This document shows, one piece after another, positions 61,163-64,000 of a stretch of DNA of 64,000 nucleotides. Every line of letters starts with the position of its first letter. The stretch's first letter is position 1. Source of the stretch: Halorubrum sp. CBA1229 (GTDB lineage: Archaea > Halobacteriota > Halobacteria > Halobacteriales > Haloferacaceae); assembly GCF_003721435.2 (NCBI RefSeq), contig NZ_CP054585.1, positions 2,852,001 through 2,916,000 of the forward strand, given 5' to 3'. A program made the position numbers and the translations under genes. Below the pieces are notes generated by a model. That model did not search any database and was not told the origin of the DNA. It was given only the letters and a program-made list of their open reading frames with translations.

Positions 61163-62710
61163 CTACTCGTCCGGGTCCTCGCCGCGCGCTCGCTTGTACA
61201 TCGCCAACGCCTCCTCGCGTCGCTCCGAGTGGTCGACGACGGGCGCGGGGTATTCCGGCGCCGCGTTCGCGCGCTGGGTGGGCGACAGCTCGTGCCACTC
61301 GTGGATCAGGTCGGCGTCGAGGCCCCGGAGCTCGGGGACGTACTCTTTGATGTACTCCGCGTCGGGGTCGTACCGCTCCCCCTGTGTCATCGGGTTGAAG
61401 ATGCGGAAGTAGGGCTGGGCGTCGGTCCCGGTCGAGGCCGCCCACTGCCAGCCGCCGTTGTCGTTGGCGGTGTCGTGGTCGGCCAGTTTCTCCCGGAAGT
61501 GCTCGTATCCGTGGCGCCAGTCCGCGAGCAGGTCCTTCGTCAGGAAGGAGGCGACGATCATCCGCACGCGGTTGTGCATGAACGCCTCCTCGCGGAGCTG
61601 ACGCATCCCGGCGTCGACGATCGGGTAGCCGGTCTCGCCGCGCTTCCACGCCGCGATCTCGTCGGGGTCGTCGCGCCACTCGATCCCCTCCTCGTACTCC
61701 TTGTAGTCGTCCGTCACGACCTCTGGGTTGTGGTACAGCACCTGCGTGTAGAACTCCCGCCACGCCAGCTGCTGCTGGTACTCCTCGACCGCGGCGACGG
61801 GGCCCTCGTCCTCGTCGCCCTCCTCATCGGTTTCCTCGGCCCGCTCCTCCGCCGCGGCCATCGCGCGCTCGGTCGCCTCGTACGCCTCGCGCACCCCGAT
61901 CTCGCCGTATTTTAAAAAGGCCGACATGCGGGAGGTGGCCTCGCGGGCGGGGTAGTCGCGCTCCGCGTCATACGCGAACACCGCCTCCGAGAGGAAATCG
62001 TCAAGCCGCTGGCGGGCCGCCTCGGTGCCGGCCGGACCGATGTCGGCCTCGGGCTCCGCGAAGCCCAGGTCGGCGGGTGCGGGCAGGTCACCGACGGCGA
62101 CGCGGTCGATCGCGACGCCGTCGACCGATCGCCCGTCGCCCCGATCACCGCCGTCCGCCAGCGCGCCCCCGTCGTCCCCCACCGCCGCCGCCAGCGCGTC
62201 GGCGTCGACGAGGTCGCCCGCCCCGGGCGTCGGTGCCGGCGAGTCGGTCTCGCGGTCGGCCCACTTCCGCCAGTAGTAGGTGTACACCGAGTAGGGGTCG
62301 CCGGCATTCGTCCGGATCGAGTCCGGAGTGTGTAACACCGCGTCGTGGTGCGCCGCGCGTTCGATCCCGGCCTCGTTGAGCGCCTTCCGGACATCGGCGT
62401 CGCGCTGGCGCGCGAGCCCCGAGTAGTCTCGATTCCAGACGACCCGGTCAGCGTCGAGCGCGCCGGCCAGCTCCGGGAGGACGCTCTCGGGGTCGCCGCG
62501 GGCGACGAGGAGGTCGCTGCCGCGGTCGCGGTAGTTGTCCCGCAGCGCCGCGAGCCCGTCGAGCAGGCGGCGGACCCGCGCGTCGCTCGCGTGCGCCAGC
62601 ACGTCGTCGTCGAAGACGAAGGCGCCCGCGACCGCTCCCCTGTCGGCCGCAGCCGCGAGCCCGACGTTATCGGCGAGTCGCAGGTCCCGTCGGTGCCAGA
62701 ACAGATCCAT
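61163..62710 (-). CDS. phr: Deoxyribodipyrimidine photolyase (class I)
   Basis: 515 residues from MDLFWHRRDLRLADNVGLAA. The antenna-binding domain comes first, then an acidic linker (about residues 190-235), then the FAD domain with YPAREATSRMSAFLKYGEIGVREAY, AWREFYTQVL, RGETGYPIVDAGMRQLREEAFMHNRVRMIVASFL and WQWAASTGTDAQPYFRIFNPMTQGERYDPDAEYIKEYVPEL by position. It repairs UV dimers using light, expected for a haloarchaeon. Start at 62710 is preferred over the upstream GTG. Confidence 0.94.
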   Translation of the reverse strand: MDLFWHRRDLRLADNVGLAAAADRGAVAGAFVFDDDVLAHASDARVRRLLDGLAALRDNYRDRGSDLLVARGDPESVLPELAGALDADRVVWNRDYSGLARQRDADVRKALNEAGIERAAHHDAVLHTPDSIRTNAGDPYSVYTYYWRKWADRETDSPAPTPGAGDLVDADALAAAVGDDGGALADGGDRGDGRSVDGVAIDRVAVGDLPAPADLGFAEPEADIGPAGTEAARQRLDDFLSEAVFAYDAERDYPAREATSRMSAFLKYGEIGVREAYEATERAMAAAEERAEETDEEGDEDEGPVAAVEEYQQQLAWREFYTQVLYHNPEVVTDDYKEYEEGIEWRDDPDEIAAWKRGETGYPIVDAGMRQLREEAFMHNRVRMIVASFLTKDLLADWRHGYEHFREKLADHDTANDNGGWQWAASTGTDAQPYFRIFNPMTQGERYDPDAEYIKEYVPELRGLDADLIHEWHELSPTQRANAAPEYPAPVVDHSERREEALAMYKRARGEDPDE

Positions 62711-62774
62711 GGGATCCACACGGGTGCAAGGACCGTGAAAGCACCGCCGTCGACGACGCGGCGATCGGCGACCG

Positions 62775-62945
62775 TCACCACAGACCGGCGACGTAGCCGC
62801 TGAGAAAACCGAGCAACAGAAGTAAGGCGAGTATCCGGAGGACGTTCCGTTTGGTCAGGAACCGGCTCCGCGAACGGTTCGACTCGATCCCAGAGACATC
62901 GTTTCCGTTCCGTTCCCGCTTACCTGACGGGTCACTTGAGTTCAT
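62775..62945 (-). CDS. 56-residue membrane microprotein downstream of the sequon-array gene
   Basis: MNSSDPSGKRERNGNDVSGI opens it, then a basic stretch (RSRSRFLTKRNVLR) and a single helix ILALLLLLGFLSGYVAGLW. It starts 24 bp after the stop of the sequon-rich gene and reads in the same direction, so it likely belongs to that operon. No family is recognised; it could be a tail-anchored partner. Confidence 0.62.
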   Translation of the reverse strand: MNSSDPSGKRERNGNDVSGIESNRSRSRFLTKRNVLRILALLLLLGFLSGYVAGLW

Positions 62946-62969
62946 GTGACTCTCCTTTTCCCGAACGCT

Positions 62970-63503
62970 TCACCCGCCCGACGGCGGCGGCGCCGCCGGG
63001 AGACGTCGTTGGTCCGCGGTCGTCGCCGAGGCGGCTGGAACGGCGTCGCTCGCCCGACTAACGTCCGGTCCCTCGGTGGTCGGGAGGCCTTCGCTATAGA
63101 GCCGATCGGATGTGTTCTGGCTCGTTTCGTTGGTCGTGGTATCGTCGCTGTCGGTGGTGTTGTCGGTCGTGGTGTTGTCGGTCGTGGTGTTGTCGGTCGT
63201 GGTGTTGTCGGTCGTGGTGTTGTCGGTCGTGGTGTTGTCGGTCGTGGTGTTGTCGGTCGTGGTGTTGTCGGTCGTGGTGTTGTCGGTCGCTGTGATGTTG
63301 TCCGTCTCGTCGGAATCCACTACATTCGTCCCGCTTATCGTTACTTCCGAACTGCCGGAGAAGTTGCCGGCAGTAAACGTCACGTCAACGTCACCGCTGT
63401 CGCTGAACGCGGCATACGTCACGGCGCCGCTGGAGACCGCGGCTATCAGTAGCGCCATACTCACCGCCAGCACGGCGGTCTTTCGAAGTGGCGTGTTATG
63501 CAT
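62970..63503 (-). CDS. Secreted TasA/camelysin-like protein with DNTTT sequon array
   Basis: 177 residues from MHNTPLRKTAVLAVSMALLI (ATG at 63503; the longer frame is Arg-rich and not signal-like). The signal helix is followed by YAAFSDSGDVDVTFTAGNFSGSSEVTISG, which recalls TasA/CalY- and SipW-substrate-like proteins. Next comes DNTTT repeated eight times plus a partial copy. Every unit gives an N-T-T sequon, so the surface should be heavily N-glycosylated. The C-terminus is Ala/Pro/Ser-rich. A role in pili, S-layer or biofilm matrix is inference. Confidence 0.78.
   Translation of the reverse strand: MHNTPLRKTAVLAVSMALLIAAVSSGAVTYAAFSDSGDVDVTFTAGNFSGSSEVTISGTNVVDSDETDNITATDNTTTDNTTTDNTTTDNTTTDNTTTDNTTTDNTTTDNTTTDNTTDSDDTTTNETSQNTSDRLYSEGLPTTEGPDVSRASDAVPAASATTADQRRLPAAPPPSGG
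63166..63285 (-). repeat. 15-bp perfect tandem repeat, eight copies
   Basis: GTCGTGGTGTTGTCG (plus strand) occurs eight times without a mismatch. It codes the DNTTT array of the secreted protein. Exact identity over 120 bp points to recent expansion by slippage or recombination. Confidence 0.97.
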
Positions 63504-64000
63504 CGTCCGCCTCCGATTCCGCGTGATCCGCGCTCTCGATTCCGGCGTGCTCAGGAGACGGCATCGACGATCCGTCGGCACGCATCGCCGGGGTCGATCC
63601 AGTCACGGCCACAGGGTCCAGGGCGGGTACCGAGCCAGTATCTGACGTGGTCTCCGACTCCGGTGCGTCATCACTCCCGGCGGCGTAGTACATAGAGCCG
63701 ACGAGTAACGCCCCGATTCCCGACCCGAAGGCGACGGCGAACGACCACGCGGCTTGGATGTTGTAGACGACCCAGCCGGCGTATACCGCGGTCCCCGTGA
63801 GAACGCCCAGCGAGAGACGGAGGTCCGTTCGCGTGAGCGCGATGCCCCCCCCATCTTCCGCTTCCTCGTCGGCCGCTTCGGACGCCGCCCTCTGACCGTT
63901 CGTCCCGGCGACGGTCGGAGTGTGGACGGGTCGCCGAACGGCCGGCTCCGGCCCGGCGACGTCCGGGTCTGCAGCGGTGACCGCTTTCGTCTCGTCGCTC
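63496..64000 (-). CDS. Membrane protein upstream of the sequon-array gene, truncated by the window
   Basis: The frame is open to the window edge (about 167 codons), so the true N-terminus is missing. The visible part has a Pro/Ala-rich segment, then two hydrophobic segments (LSLGVLTGTAVYAGWVVYNI; AVAFGSGIGALLVGSMYY) and a polar, acidic tail. Its stop (63496-63498) overlaps the ATG of the downstream gene by 8 bp. It may be a signal peptidase or assembly partner of that protein, but the catalytic part is not seen. Confidence 0.6.
   Translation of the reverse strand, partial: SDETKAVTAADPDVAGPEPAVRRPVHTPTVAGTNGQRAASEAADEEAEDGGGIALTRTDLRLSLGVLTGTAVYAGWVVYNIQAAWSFAVAFGSGIGALLVGSMYYAAGSDDAPESETTSDTGSVPALDPVAVTGSTPAMRADGSSMPSPEHAGIESADHAESEADDA

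Noticed and set aside
63112-63645. Plus-strand frame reading repeated VVLSV units
   Set aside because: It is the antisense of the perfect 15-bp repeat of the DNTTT gene and has no signal or family; the minus-strand gene has a signal peptide and sensible context.

Overview
The window is a high-GC, gene-dense stretch of a haloarchaeal chromosome (class Halobacteria). The lineage feels Halorubrum-like, but that is an impression, not a demonstrated assignment. Support comes from strongly acidic predicted proteins, leaderless-looking starts about 25 nt after TATA-like boxes, tRNAs without encoded CCA, halocyanin, archaeosine RaSEA, an archaeal-type S-adenosylmethionine synthetase, GatE, aNAC and haloarchaeal-only families. 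No rRNA genes and no CRISPR array were found.

Layout. 1-6.4 kb: truncated rqcH, purF, a halocyanin-like copper protein and two membrane proteins. 6.4-15.6 kb: tRNA-Leu, gatE, a PsiE-like protein, Lrp, an EamA transporter, a ferredoxin, birA, a universal stress protein and a YchF GTPase. 15.8-22.9 kb: a sodium/proton antiporter, then ptsH-ptsI facing dhaK-dhaL-dhaM, which together form a complete PTS-driven dihydroxyacetone kinase circuit, then CBS and amphi-Trp proteins. 23.06-26.1 kb: a small AT-rich integrated element bounded by 32-bp direct repeats. The right repeat lies inside an intact tRNA-Ile gene; the element holds only a tyrosine integrase and a 506-residue protein with PD-(D/E)XK-like nuclease motifs. 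26.2-42.2 kb: housekeeping and membrane genes including engB, 5-FCL, RaSEA, an aldehyde:ferredoxin oxidoreductase, azlCD, trmJ and a membrane histidine kinase. 42.3-48.9 kb: a pterin/folate/flavin group (DHPS-like, mptE, arfB), aNAC, a TrmI-like methyltransferase and an aminotransferase. 48.94-49.38 kb: a 438-bp inverted-repeat element with 8-bp target duplications that carries a zinc-ribbon gene. 49.5-64 kb: mat, thuA, a stand-alone nuoCD next to an HTH_10 regulator, pyrBI, a ferredoxin, phosphomevalonate decarboxylase, a MazF-type toxin module, photolyase, and an operon for a secreted protein with an array of N-glycosylation sequons.

The least explained features are repeats. A composite element occurs three times (about 6.64, 28.89 and 51.30 kb): tandem units spaced exactly 57 bp, then a long palindrome, then a shared tail. 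Paired small hairpins sit in-frame inside two genes. Short tandem duplications repeatedly start at or just beyond stop codons. With the two mobile elements, these are the best candidates for undescribed biology. All functions are inferred from sequence reading alone; no database search was run.
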